Shown: piece by piece, positions 21,041-33,560 of the stretch
Position numbering within the stretch: position 1 is the first letter of the stretch
How the letters are laid out: each line of letters begins with the position of its first letter
From: Microcebus murinus
Lineage: Eukaryota > Chordata > Mammalia > Primates > Cheirogaleidae
Assembly (NCBI RefSeq): GCF_040939455.1
Contig: NC_134108.1
Location: forward strand, 54,451,501-54,515,500
Reading direction: 5' to 3'
Length of the DNA: 64,000 nucleotides
Notes under the pieces: generated by a model
The model's input: only the letters and a program-made list of their open reading frames with translations
Databases searched by the model: none
What the model was told of the DNA's origin: nothing
Translations under genes and position numbers: made by a program

Positions 21041-23184
21041 TAATGACAAAATGAAAAAAATTCTCTCTGAATTCATGATTGAAATTTATAAACATCTTAA
21101 AATTTCTTTTTGTAATAATAAATTGAAAATACTGACAAATGTGCTAACTTGTGACTGAAAATTTTCTCTTGCTGGTATTTTATGTTTTTTTCTCCATCTT
21201 TTGAAAATTAGATATTATTATTTTCACTCAAAGTAACTTACAACTCCTCAATATTTGTCACCAAAAATAATCATATACATATCGTATATATCTTTATATT
21301 TATGACATATAGAGCCAAATATAATGATTTTTTTCATCATTTTCTCTGACTTTTGTGATAGAACAAATGAGGGAACTGAACAATTGAAACCAAATACTTT
21401 TCTATGTTGTCAATACTCTCCCAAAATATGAGAGCATTTCTATTCTTAAAATAAGTTGTTAGAAACATTTTCTATCGTTAAGCCATGTGAATAGGCTACA
21501 ATGAATTTTTTTTAAGTTAAAATACTAGCCACAGATATTTAATGTGAGCCTATGTGCATATTTCTCTCAAACTCATCATTTTATATATTAAATAAGCATT
21601 ACTTTTCCTAAGAAAAAGCACATAGCAAAGAAAGATATTATACAAAAAAAGCTTAATGGGTCTTTTGAAATGACATAATGTTATTATAAATCTACTTAGA
21701 TGGTGAATCATCAAATAGTAGCCCCATCAGTAAGCAATTTATTTCTTTCTGTTGCTGAAATTTCTTCCAGCTCTCTGAGTTCCTGCCCTTTATAGGACTT
21801 TGTTGTATATTTTATCTTTTAATATTCTGTGCTACTCCAATAGCATTTCCTTTATATACTTATTTCATTAGAGTTTCTGTCCCTGGTGACTAGTTTCTGT
21901 GTGCCTCTAACCAAAGGAGTCTGTTTGTCTACTAGTAAATTCTGTGCTAATAATAATTTGTAGCACCTAGTTGAGGCACCCAACATATTTGTTGAATGAA
22001 AGAGTTGAATAAATATGACTAGAATATTGTCAACAAAATAAATGCATTGATGCAACAGGGAGTATATTTTATAAACTATGGACATTCATGTGCCCACCAA
22101 GTAGAGTACTTTCTGGGAGTAAGTAGTTGGTGTCACACATAAATTTACAGGAAATGAAGAATACAAGTACTGGAAATTAGGACAGCTGCATTAAGAAGCA
22201 CTGATAATTTAAAATGTGCAGACGAAACTACAATTTTAAAATGCACTGAAATACAAAATGATATGCAAGGACTTTCTTGGTAGTGACAATATAATTCTTT
22301 GTTGTTTGTGGCTGAGTGCTGAAAACCAAGCTCAGAAATATAATCTGTGTGATGCTGAATTATAAGATTAAATTCATGACTTTACCATGTCTTTTATGTG
22401 ATGGTAAATTTAGTGCTAAGAAAAGAATGGATATTCAACAATGAGAATAGCACATCTGGAAAAATTGAGAGAACAGTAAAAATATATAATTAAAACCTCC
22501 AGTGTATTTGAACCATATTTCTATGTGCCTGTTTCCTAAAAAATATACTTATTTTTATAGGAAGAAGTTAAAAAATTGTTCCTTTCCCCAATATCTTACT
22601 GTTTTATACTGTTAATCAGAATCCAAACTCAACACAGCCAAGGTGGTATAATGTGAAATTATTATAAGGAAGACAGGGATTATACTCAAATGGAATTGCA
22701 AAGATTTACTAATTTGTATCCATAGAAATTTGGGAATAAATTGTGGGAATAGATTTTAAAGTACTTCAGCAAGGAAATGGAACATAATTTTAGCTTGAAC
22801 TGAACCTATACTAATATGAAGCAAATTCTGGCCCTTGATAATGAAAAGTCAGAAAGCTCATGTACAATACAGAGGAAGAATGATGGTCAATGGTAATGCC
22901 TTACATTTACCCATTCCCTCATATATTTTTCTACTTAATTATAATAATTTTTCTTCCCCCATGCAGTGAAATACTATGATTTTATAACAACTACCTCCAT
23001 ATGCTTTTTCTAGATGTAGAGTGTTAGTTGGAAAGTTTCAGATGAAATAGTTTTCCAATATCAGCAAGAATGAGGGGATCTCAATGTCCACCAGGTCAAA
23101 TCACAAAACTGAATCATCAGTTACAAAGTGGGAATGTGCATCAAAATAAGCTTCAAGGTGCATGCAAATCATCTCTAATGTAAT
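21041..23184. other. Unassigned AT-rich sequence with one L2-like tail
   Basis: No gene. At about 21950-22015 the order GTAGCACC...GGCACCCAACATATTTGTTGAATGAA resembles an L2 terminal segment, but it is too short to be sure. The 77-codon minus-strand frame 21852-22085 lies across this repeat-like piece. The remainder is unrecognised. Confidence 0.4.
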
Positions 23185-23355
23185 AGTGCTTCTCATTTGC
23201 TTAATGAGTTAATGAATCACCTGCTAATGTTAATGTTAAATTATAGGCTCAGATTGAGTAGGTCTGGGATGGGACGTCACATTTTGCATTTCTAGTAGTT
23301 CCTGAGTGATGCCCATCTTGTTGTTCATGGGACTACAGTTTTGAGTATCAATGTC
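23185..23355 (+). mobile_element. MER5-like non-autonomous hAT-Charlie element
   Basis: A series of hAT-Charlie MER5 phrases in order: AATCACCTGCTAATGTTAA, GATTGAGTAGGTCTGGGATG, TTTTGCATTTCTAGTAGTTC, CTGAGTGATGCCCATCTTGT and a terminal ACTACAGTTTTGAGTATCAA. It is old and divergent, with no coding potential. A short CT repeat follows at 23370-23385. Confidence 0.65.
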
Positions 23356-24553
23356 TCATTCAAACTGACCTCTCTCTCTCTCTCTGAAGTTAATGGATTT
23401 TAAGTTTCTGAGAAATAGCACACCAAAGCCTTTTTGATAATAATACACCAGTGCCCTATTTATTTTATATAATAAAAACTTTAAAAAACTATCTTTTGGA
23501 TCCAATTAACAAAAAAATTTCTCATCATTATCTATGCCATTTCTGACATGTATTGTTTTATATCCAGTGGGCCTGACCTCATCCAATTTCTAGAACCAAT
23601 TGGTTTATAAAATGATGGCATCTGAAAGGAAAGAAAGGCAGTTTCACTGTTATAACTCCCTGAGTCCACAGCATTCATTCTGCTAGTCTCCCTTGGTGAT
23701 ATCTATAGTTATTTACTGTAGAAAGCAAAATCTCCAACTTTTTAGAGACTACTAGATGCCTATTTATGTGACATTTAATCTCCTAGCACCCAGACATATC
23801 ATAGTCCAGTATTCAGACTGGCAGCCAGGAATGTAGGTGATTAATATATTTTTATTTGAATTGACTTCACAGTAGGTCCACTGGGTCCCAGAACTCATCA
23901 TGGAGTCATTTCCCTAGTTCTTGAGTCTAAGATTAGAATTGCTATTCTCAGCAACTGGAACAATTCCCATAATGCCTTTCTAACCTATAGAATAAGAACT
24001 GCCATTGTAGGAAGACCCAATTGAAAGCCTCCTCACCTCCATTTCCTTGCCAAATAGTGCATCAAAAACAGGGCTGAATCCCTGGAGAAATGGCAAAGAA
24101 CAGAGCCACTATCAAGGATTTAAAATCAAGTTCTCAGGTGATATCATAGAAGAAGAACTTTAAGGGTTTTATAAAAGGGACATAGCATTATTATAAATCT
24201 ACTTAGATGGTGAATTTAATTTAATCTGCTATCTAGATGTGATATGCTTACTAGAAAAAATTAATACAATCTTGGCACTTATATATGCAGCTATCAATAT
24301 GATGAACACATTTTCTCCAGGTTGGCCTAAAAAAAAATCAAATCAGTTAGCCTTCCTTCCTTGAGTGAAAACAGTAATATGTGTAATTTACCATTCTTTC
24401 TCAGAGATAGTTTTTTGTTTGTTTGTTTGTTTCAAAGAACAATATTTTTGGTTTTTTGCTTCAAACTAAAATAAGGGCTTTCATTATGCTGGCACAAAAA
24501 AAAAAAAACTGGATAGGATGAAGTAGCAAGACTCTAACTGTCTTGTTAAGATC
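23356..24553. other. Unassigned sequence
   Basis: No gene. The part 23750-24120 is less AT-rich and could be an old LTR-retroelement interior, but I find no motif that would support it. It includes a TTTG tetranucleotide run (24416-24432) and a T/A-rich end before the next L1. Confidence 0.4.
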
Positions 24554-24565
24554 CATGTATAACTG

Positions 24566-25401
24566 CAAATGGCCAAAAAACATGAAAAAATGTTGCTAAT
24601 CTTCAGAGAAATGCAAGTCAAAACCACAATGAGATACCACCTCACTCTAGTCAGAATGCCCATTGCTAAAAAGTAAAAACAAAAAGCCAAACCAAAACAA
24701 AACACAAAACAATAGATGTTGGCATGGATACAGTGAAAAGGTAATCCTTACACATTATTGGTGGGAATGGAAATTAGTACAACCTCTATGGAAAGAAAAC
24801 AGTATGGAGATTTCTCAAAGAATTAATAATAGATTTACCATTTGACCATTTGATCCAGCCATCCCACTACTGGATATCTACCAAAAGAAAAAAAATTCAT
24901 TATTTCAAAAAGGCACCTGCTCTCATATGTTTATCACAGCACAATTCACAATCGCAAAGATACAGAATCAACCTAAATGCCCATAAACTGATGAGTGGAT
25001 AAAGAACATGTGATATATATACACCATGGAGTACTACACATCCATTAAAACAAATGAAATAATATATTTCGCAGCAACTAAGATGCAGCTGGAGGCCATT
25101 ATCCTAAGTGAAGTAACTCAGAAATAGAAAATCAAATACTGCATGTTCTGACTTGTTCTGACTTATAAGTGGAAGCTAAGCTGTGGGTACCACAGGAGCA
25201 TACAGAGTGGTATAATGCATACTGGAGACTAAAAATAAGGGAGGATAGGAGGGAGATGAGGGAAGAAAAGTTACCTATTGAGTACAATGTACACTATTGG
25301 GTGATGGGTACATTAGGAGCCCTGACTTCAGCACTGTACATTTCATCCATGTAAGCCAAAACCACTTGTACCCCTAAACCTGCTGAAAATTTTAAAAAAT
25401 T
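24566..25401 (+). mobile_element. LINE-1 3' part with short target-site duplication
   Basis: Sense ORF2 C-terminus (from AAATGGCCAAAAAACATGAA), then a 3' UTR and a short A-rich end, resembling primate L1P elements. It is flanked by near-identical 12-mers CATGTATAACTG (24554-24565) and CATATATAACTG (25402-25413), a plausible target-site duplication. A 10-bp tandem duplication TGTTCTGACT lies near 25143-25162. The ORF2 frame is interrupted repeatedly. Confidence 0.85.
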
Positions 25402-25635
25402 CATATATAACTGATGGTAGGAGATATACTCCACCAAAATACACACGTTTGTCACATTAGTGAGGGCTCAAGGAGTCCAAATATCTAGGGAGGAAATATG
25501 ACTTACAAACTCCAGGAAAAATTGCTGTACCTTTTAGCTCTTTACCACTAGGAATGAGAAATAGCCCTGGATGAGCCACACAGCTATTCTCATTTCCACC
25601 AGTATATATTACTTCATGGGTATTCCCTGTAACCA

Positions 25636-25638
<3 letters not shown>

Positions 25639-25726
<88 letters not shown>
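25639..25726. repeat. (CT)n(CA)n compound microsatellite
   Basis: Close to 29 uninterrupted CT units (25639-25696) followed by about 15 uninterrupted CA units (25697-25726). The purity suggests it is polymorphic. Confidence 0.95.
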
Positions 25727-25728
<2 letters not shown>

Positions 25729-25853
25729 AAATGTCTGAAATATGATATATAAAACACTGTAAATAATATGTTAGATACTAGAGAGAAATGAATCATTGCC
25801 ATGTAAACATTCACTCAGTATTGGCACTGAAGGGCTTAGAGAAATAAAATCCG

Positions 25854-25878
25854 CCCTCCCCCGCCCCCGCCCAGGCCC
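25854..25878 (-). repeat. C-rich tract, G-quadruplex motif on the minus strand
   Basis: Runs of three or more C at 25854-25856, 25858-25862, 25864-25868, 25870-25872 and 25876-25878 separated by 1-3 bases give a canonical G4 pattern on the complementary strand. It stands out in a strongly AT-rich neighbourhood and includes three CpGs. No gene or transcription start is visible nearby. Confidence 0.75.
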
Positions 25879-26089
25879 AGAAGTCAACACTTTAGGTAGT
25901 GAATCTAATTACCAAATATACGCTGAAAGAGAAATAGATTGAGGTCACCACCTCTGCTGATTCTTGGTCAATTCCAATATTCTAGGTAGGTTGGGAAAGA
26001 TTAGTAAGAAGCACAACTGGAGGATTTCTGAGTAGCAGAAGCTTTTTAGGAAGAACTTCTCTGGTATCATTGCCAGAGGTTTGTAGCCA

Positions 26090-27005
26090 TTAATCAGTCT
26101 CTTTGCCCCCTCCTTCTACACACCCACCCTTCCCAGTCTCTGGTTTCTATCATTCTATTCTCTATGTCTGTAAGATCAAGATTTGTAGCTGACACCCATG
26201 AGTGAGAACATGTGATATTTGTATTTCTGTGCCTGGTTCATTTTACTTCAGTTCCATCCATGTTGTTGCAAATGATAGGATTTCATTTTTTTCAATGGAT
26301 TGATAGTATTTTATTATTTGTGTGTGTGTGTGTGCGCGCGGGCGCATCACATTTTCTTGATCCATTCATCTGATGATGGACACTTGGTTGAATCCATATC
26401 ATTGCTATTTTGTTTTGTTTTTTTTTTATTTTTTTTGAAAAATGGCACAATAAAATTGAAGGTCCAGGTATCCCTTAAATATACTGCTTTATTTTCTTTG
26501 GATAAATAGTTGTGGGATTGCTGGATAGTACAGTAGCTCTATTTGTAGTTTTCTAAAATATATCTCCATAGTGTTTGTTTTAATTTACATTCCCACCAGC
26601 AGTGCATAAGTTTCCTTTTCTCTGCATCCTCTCCAGCATCTGTTTTGTCTTTTTAATAGTAGCCTTTCTTACTAGGTCTAGATGATATCTCATTATCGTT
26701 TTGATTCACATTTCCCTGATGTTGAACATTTTTTCATATATTCATTGAACATTTATACATCTTCTCATGAAAAATGTTTGTTCATGTCCTTTGCCCCCTT
26801 TTAATGAGATTATTTTGGATGTTTTTGTTGTTGTTGTTGAGTTATTTGAGTTTTTTGTATATTCTTAGATATTAGTCTCCTGCTGGATGAGTAGTTTGCA
26901 AATATTTCCTTCACTTCAAAATGCTGTCTCTTCATTTTGTTGTTTCTTTTGTGTGCAGAAGCTTTTTAGTTTGATAAAGTCCCATTTATTTTATTTTATT
27001 TTTTT
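26090..27005 (-). mobile_element. Old LINE-1 ORF2 C-terminal part
   Basis: Reverse-strand L1 lacking most of its 3' UTR; phrases run from the ORF2 3' end (CATTCTATTCTCTATGTCTG) to the region of TGTGCAGAAGCTTTTTAGTT. A TG/CG dinucleotide run at 26321-26342 interrupts it. It lies head-to-head with the plus-strand L1 starting at 27085. Confidence 0.8.
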
Positions 27006-27084
27006 TGACATTTTGGTTACATTGTATATCTTTGGCTCTCCCTAAGAAGTGTTCACCACGTCCCTAAGATTGGGTCCCCCCCAC

Positions 27085-27975
27085 CCCCGAATAGACATTT
27101 CTGAAAAGAAAACATACTAATGGCCATCAGGTGTATGAAAATATGTTCAATGTCATTAATCATTAGGGAAATTCAAATTAAAAACCCTATGAGATATCAT
27201 CTTACCCCAGTTAGAATGGCTATTATCAAGAAAATAAAAAATAGCAAATGCTGGCCAGGATGCACAGAAAAGGGGAACACTTACATACACTCAGTAATCT
27301 AGTATTTATCCATTATTTGGATAAATACTGAGTTTTATCCAAAGGAATGAAAATCAGCATTTTAAAGTGATACTTGTACCCCACTCCTTGATTACTGTAG
27401 CATTATTCATAATAGAAAAGATATGTAATTAAATTAAGTATTCACTAAAAGATGAAAGGATCAAGAAAATGTGTATGTATGGAAGGAATACTATCTACCC
27501 ATAAAAATGAAGTAAACCTTATCTTTTTCAGCAACATGAATAGAACTGGAGGTCATTATAATACATTAAATAAGCGAGGCACAGAGAGATAAATATCACA
27601 TGTTCTCACTCATATGTGGGAACCAAAGAAGTAGATCTCATAGAGATAGAGAGTAGAATAATAGTTAACTACAGGCTGGGAAAGGCAGGATGTGGAGGAT
27701 AAAGAGAGGTTGATTAAAAGGTACATACATACAGTTGGATAGAAGGAATCAATTTTAGCACACAAAGGTGGCTATAGTTAGCAATAGTATATTGGATATT
27801 ATAAATAGATAGAAGATTTGAAATATTCCCAACACAAAGAAATAATAAATGTCTGAGGGCATGGATATCCTAAATACCCTGTTTTGATCATTATATATCA
27901 TATGCAAGTATCAAAATATCACATGTATCCCATCATTATGTATAATTATTATGTATCAATAAAAAAACTTTAAAA
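27085..27975 (+). mobile_element. Old LINE-1 3' part with A-tail (L1MA-like)
   Basis: Sense ORF2 C-terminus (27120-27302 is an open scrap of it), then a 3' UTR of the CATGGATATCCTAAATACCC / TATCAAAATATCACATGTAT type and a TATCAATAAAAAAACTTTAAAA tail split around 27953-27974. About 80 bases separate it from the opposed L1 at 26090-27005, and both cover the same ORF2 region. Confidence 0.82.
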
Positions 27976-29440
27976 GGATCTTGATTTGGCAACTTTATGG
28001 TAGGCTTACAGATACTGTGATAAATATTATAAATTAAATAAAAATTAATAAAATAATTTAAAAATAAAACAAATAAATGGAAATTACCTTTATCTTTAAA
28101 ATGTTTACAGTATAAAAGTACAAATGCAGTTCAACTACCACAGTGAAGTGTATTAAGTGGTAAGAGTATACAATACTGCTATTGGAGTACAGGGAATGGC
28201 ATATAAATCAACAGGAGGAAATAAAACAGGTTTCCCAGAGAAGATATTATAATCTGATTTTCAAAGAATACATAAAATTTAGTTAAGTGGACAAGTAGGA
28301 GGCATGACAGTATAAGAAAAACAAATTTTATTATGAAAGAACTTGATAAAGTTAGAGAATGGAAATCAGGCTAGAATAAATTGAGTCTACACTTCTTCCT
28401 CTTAACAAACACATTCATATTTCAAAATCTTTGAAAAGTGATGTCTAAAAGATTCATTTACTCAACTGCAGTTCATCAATTCTAAATGTATTTTTCCATT
28501 ACTATCTAAGTTGCTTTGTAGTATATGCCTTGTATTTTGCATGTAAGGGCATGACTAAATGACTAAATGTGCATGTATACACATACATACATATATATCG
28601 ATAAAACTTTATTTAATTATCACATAAATAAGCATTAATTGTATCCAATTGTGTCTAGTGTATAGAGGAAATCTAACCCAAAAATTGTGTTAGTTAGTAG
28701 CCTAAATTATTTATACTGTAATGAAATGTTTCTTCCATTATTCTTTATTTGAAAAGCAAACTTTTATTGCTTTTGGCTGAGTATTTATATCCTTAAGCAA
28801 TTTTGTTGTATAAGTATATGCTATATTTTATATTTCTATTTCATATGTCTGATAGGATTCTGGGAGAAATTTTATTTTTAAAAAAATTTTTGCATTTGAG
28901 ATCTTATTTTATATGCATTGTATTATTTTGAACATTAATTAATAGAAATGAAGCCTTTATTTTATAGAAACTATTTCTAAAATGTAAATTGTTCTTGATA
29001 TGTCATTTTATCTAGTCCTTTAAAAAATCATGACTGTTTGATATATTTGTCTTTCAGGGAGAGGTGGCTCTTCATATTTTTCATTAAAACTCAAAATTTA
29101 AATTTTCCAAATCAATTTGCTTTTCTATTATAAGTTCAGTTAGATGTCAATTAATTGCCTGTTTATCTAGCAATTTAAAAAATATATATATATATAAGTT
29201 GCAAACATCATGGGATGTTTGATTATTTTAATTCTACACAAAGAAACAAAAGCAGTAAAGAAGAATCTGTATTAGAATTGTTTAAATCCTTCATATATTT
29301 AGTCAAATTTTCTGAGAATCTATTTTTAGCTTTACAATTTAAAACCTACTATTAGAAATTTTAAACTAAATTTGGTTAATACATTTGATGCAAATGAGAA
29401 TCTCTTTGATATTTTTATGCCATTCCTTAGCAAAATCTAA
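27976..29440. other. Unassigned AT-rich sequence
   Basis: No gene or repeat family recognised. Contains A/T low complexity at 28025-28080, a CATA-type run at 28575-28600 and a TA run at 29181-29197. Confidence 0.5.
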
Positions 29441-29950
29441 TTGGTCTCTCTTGTCCACAGTTTTCCTTTCAGTGGTTTGTTACCTGCAGTCTAAAAACAT
29501 TACAAGCAAATAGAAAATTCCAAAATAAATAATTCATACTTTTTAAATTGCACACTGTTTCCAGGAGCATGATGAAATCTGGGGGCTGTCCCACTTTGTC
29601 CCCCCAGGATGTGAATCTCCCTTTGTCCAGCATATCCATGCCCTATACCCTACTTGACTGTTAGTTGGTCATCAGATCAACCGTTGTGGTATTGCAGTTC
29701 TTGTGTTCAAGTAACCCTTAATTTACTTAGTAATGGCCCCAAGGTGCAAGAGCGGAGATGCTGGAAATTCTGATATGTCAAAGATATGCCATAAAACATT
29801 TCCTTTAAATAAAAAGGTGAAAATTTATTATAGGTGTGTATGTATAGGAATAAACATACTATATAGGTATTCAGAAAGATCCTTGATTTCAACCATCAAC
29901 CCAAAATTGTGGAGTGTATCCCTCCCCTACAGATCAGTGGGGAATATTGC
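29441..29950 (+). mobile_element. Internally deleted Tigger (pogo-like) DNA transposon
   Basis: The 5' end and leader of a Tigger element read in order: GTTTGTTACCTGCAGTC, AATTGCACACTGTTTCCAGG, AGCATGATGAAATCTGGGGG, TTTGTCCAGCATATCCATGC, then TGTTCAAGTAACCCTTAATT just before the transposase start at 29733. After about 30 codons the sequence jumps to the Tigger 3' end (GTATGTATAGGAATAAACAT, then GGAGTGTATCCCTCCCCTAC). The junction is near 29820, so nearly all of the transposase gene is missing. The copy is ancient and immobile. Confidence 0.75.
29733..29822 (+). pseudogene. Tigger transposase N-terminal remnant
   Basis: The frame starting at 29733 opens MAPRCKSGDAGNSDMSK, recognisably the N-terminus of a Tigger/pogo transposase (a CENP-B-like DNA-binding, DDE-type recombinase). 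Only about 30 codons remain before the internal deletion; the helix-turn-helix and catalytic domains are absent. The 87-codon frame to 29996 continues into non-coding 3' end sequence. Confidence 0.72.
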
Positions 29951-30624
29951 ACTTGAATCAAAGTGGGCACTCAATAAATATCCATTGGAGGCATAAGTAA
30001 ATAATGGTGATGATGATCTCTTCATCTGTGTCATTTAAACCCTCAATGAAGCCCAGCTCTCATGAGCCACTCTCAGTAGATATTAAATAAATTCCAGGAG
30101 AAATGAGTGATTATTCAATGTTATATGACAAGCTCCATTGTGTCAATTGATATACAGAGAGAAATAAAAATTACCTCCCTGCTGGCAGCATATTCTCAGA
30201 TAATTCTGTGTTACTAATTAATTGTTCCTGGTTTGAAGAATTATGGCTTTTCTCCTACCTGCTGTCATCTACCTGCCGATATACATTATCTTTTCTTTAA
30301 TTGGCTTACAGTTTAAAAACACTGACATCCTATGCTAGTTTCCACAGTCTTAAATTTCTTTAGATGAGGAAAATTCTTGTTTTAGTAGAATTTAGTGCCT
30401 AGATGAACCAGTAGTTTGGACTATTTATTAAATGTATTCTTTTTTTCCATTTGATGTCTGGGGCTGAGTTTCATGTCTCTTATGACCCAGATCATTATAA
30501 TTTAGATCAAGTTGAATGGAAAGAAAACAACCCTCTTGCAATCTCAGCTATTTTGGAGAACAAGTGCCTTGGGGAAGAAATGAATATGAAGAAGGAAATT
30601 TTGGATATTTTGCTAAGCTTCTTT
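29951..30624. other. Unassigned sequence
   Basis: Contains a weak L2-tail-like phrase at 29968-29985 (GGGCACTCAATAAATATC). Otherwise nothing recognised; the 89-codon frame 30451-30720 runs into a DNA-transposon relic and is not a gene. Confidence 0.4.
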
Positions 30625-30970
30625 CCTAGTGTAGCACTTCTCAGAATATGGTTCAGAGACCTCTGGGGTTCTCTGAGATTTTTCAGAGGATCTGTAAGGT
30701 CAAAACTCTTTTCACAATAATACTAAAATGTGGTTTGGCATTTTTTTACTTTTATTCTATCATGAGCGTACAGTTGAATGTTCTGGAGGTTACAGATGTA
30801 TGAATTCACAACAGATTGATAGCAGAGACACATAGAAAATTCCAGAGGTCACTATTGAGCCAGACATTAAAGAAATCTGCATAAGTAAAAAACAGTGTCC
30901 GTTTTCTCACATTTTTTGAAAATATTGCCACATTCACTAATTAATATTTTTAAGTTAACATTATTTTGAT
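30625..30970 (+). mobile_element. hAT-type DNA transposon relic
   Basis: Phrases typical of an old non-autonomous hAT element in order: CTTCTCAGAATATGGTTCAG, GGGGTTCTCTGAGATTTTTC, ATCTGTAAGGTCAAAACTCT, TTTCACAATAATACTAAAAT, and later TTGAGCCAGACATTAAAGAA. The 3' end is cut by the L1 that starts near 30975. The family is not assigned with certainty. Confidence 0.55.
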
Positions 30971-30974
30971 TGAT

Positions 30975-31618
30975 AAATCATAATTGTATTTATTTATGGG
31001 CTATAATGTGATGTTTTGATATATGTATACAATATGGAATGATTAAACCAATCTAATTAACATAGTCATCACCTATATTATCATTATATTTTATAGTGAG
31101 TCATTTAAAATTTGCTTTCTTAGTTATTTTAAAATAAACAATACATTGTTATTGGCTATAGTCACCATGCTGTGCAACAGATCTCAAAACTTAGTCCTCC
31201 TGTCTATCTGAAATTTTGTACCCTTTGACCAACAACTTCCCATTCCCTCCCTTCTCCCCACTAGCCTCTGGTAACCATCATTCTATTCTCTACTTCTATG
31301 TGTTAAATTATTTTACAGTTCTACATATAAGTGAGGTTATGCAATATTTGCCTTTCTATGCCTGGTTTATTTCACTTAGCGTAATGTACTCCAGGTTTGT
31401 CTGCATTGTGACAGATGACAGAATTTTCTTCTTTTAAAGGCTGAATATTATTCCATTGTGCATATATACCACATTTTCTTTATCCACTCATTTTTTGATG
31501 GACATTTGGGTTGATTTCATATTTTGACTATTGTGAATAATGCTTCAATAAACATGGGAGTACCTTTGACATATTGATTTCAATTTCTTTGGATTTATAC
31601 CTAGAAGTGAGATTCCTT
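30975..31618 (-). mobile_element. Old LINE-1 3' end (L1MA-like)
   Basis: Reverse-strand L1: 3' UTR (antisense of the ATTTATTTATGGGCTATAAT / GATATATGTATACAATATGG type) followed by the last part of ORF2 up to about 31618. The 73-codon plus-strand frame 31216-31437 is an antisense shadow. Confidence 0.82.
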
Positions 31619-33560
31619 AATTTATGGTGTCAGAAACCCAAGGCTATCTAGCTTAATCACATCAATAAACAACAAATTATAAATTATTATTCTGCAACAT
31701 TTTCATGTACTTACATTCACATAGACCTTCTCCTCCTCCTTACCATTTCACATGCCGGTTTTATCATTATACTTTTCCTATTGTAACTTCATCCCATTGT
31801 TTTCTTTTTCTTTCTGCAATCTCCTTTACCTTCCACTAATAAATAATGTTCCTGAGGACATGGAAAGCATATAAATGTAGGTTAAGATGAACTGTAATAA
31901 AAATTTTATAATTTCCATATTATATTTACAAGCTATTTTAAAAATTCAGCATTTCTTCCAGTCATTATATACTTAAAATATTCTAAATTGTATTCCTCAT
32001 AATTAATTTGCTTTAGCTTAACAGAAGACATAGGTGCGATTATGTCCTGTGAAAAGATCATGCATATTATGACATCTTAAATGTAAACTATTTCTGTAGC
32101 TAGGAGTTAGAGTATGGGACGATCAAGTTAATGGAATAAACAATTTTAGATATATTCTTAAAGAATAGAACATTCCTAAATCCCACATGTGATTTAATCA
32201 TCAATTGACTGAACCCTGCTTATTTAAAGAAGACAATTTACTAATGAGATGATAATGATTTCTACATGTATTTTGCTGTCATTAATATAAAGATAATTTA
32301 AATTATAGCTTTAAAAATTTTCAGATTTTTTAAGAGAAAAAATACACCCTATCATGACTCAACACTTAGCAAGAATTCACATAGACTTTCATATGAAGAA
32401 TACTCACAGTAGCAATGCAGTGCATCCTATATTATCATATGCAATAACCCTGACTTCTCTTCCTACATTATCCTAAGGTATAATGAGGAAATAGCCACTC
32501 ATTATTTGTGCATATATGTGCTTGTGTGAAAATATGTATATGCATATATGTATTTTTATATATTATATACCTACATACATATTAACCTGTACTGATTTTG
32601 GTAGAATATCTAAGTTTTCACGCTTTTCAACTCTCCAAGATTGAGAACTTGACTATTATGATTTGTTCAATATTTTAATTGCCATATCTCTCAAGAAATA
32701 AAATACTCGTGCTATTGTTCTTTGAAAATGTATCACTGTTTCTCACATTGGAGACACTTGTGTAATAGCCATCTTGAACACATTCAAGTTCTCTTACAGA
32801 GCCATGCACACAATATTAATTTATCTAACACTAAAGCTTGAGGTATGTAGTTGACCTCCTTGGAATTTAAGCCTATGACTGATTTTCACTATGATTGTTA
32901 TGGTGAGAGCAAGATCCCCTGAAATAATCCCTTCCAGCTTCACATTTTTCTAACACTCAAAAATATAACTGGTAAGGAAAAGCAAACAAATAACCAAAAT
33001 TCAAAATTCCCTACTCTAGATTGGTTTGAAATTGATGAATTGTTGTCATAGTAGCTATTGTTAAATAGAAATACATAATTTATTAATAGTTAAAATGTTA
33101 TTGAAATTTTTAGTAAAATAATTTTATAAACTTAGTGTAATGTAAGGATTCTGTTTGATGATTACTTTGTTAGCTGTTATGCTTCCTCTAAAGCATTATA
33201 TTTGTTTGTATAAAACCTCAACACATTACGAAATGATTGATTGAACACTAAAGGTACTGACTTCATCTTAGATATTTCTCAAAATTTCAGGCTGTGGTGT
33301 ATAGTGAATTAGAAATAACTAAAGAATTATTTGAATTGATCCCCAGGGATCAGTAATAAATATAGTCTATTTCACAAGTAAATAACTTTTCCTAAAACAT
33401 CATGATAAAGGATGAGCCTGTCAAGATGGCAATTATTAAAAATACATTAGCTTCAGTGTCCTAGAGGAAATGAGCAATTTATTAATCTATAAAAAACTTA
33501 GATATATAGGCAAAGAGACCCAGATTTTCTCTTTACCCATATGTATAGGGGAGCTATAGG
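31619..33560. other. Unassigned AT-rich sequence
   Basis: No repeat family or gene recognised; a TATATG-type low-complexity patch lies at 32510-32585. Confidence 0.5.

Larger units (their letters stand above)
25414..26089. other. Unassigned stretch containing a large microsatellite and a C-rich tract
   Basis: Apart from the CT/CA repeat (25639-25726) and the C-rich tract (25854-25878), nothing is recognised. The two minus-strand frames here (25457-25723, 25614-25814) are translations of the dinucleotide repeat and are rejected. Confidence 0.6.

Noticed and set aside
25457..25814. Minus-strand open frames of 88 and 66 codons with runs of CV and RE residues
   Set aside because: They are translations of the CT/CA dinucleotide repeat; the alternating residues follow directly from the repeat units.
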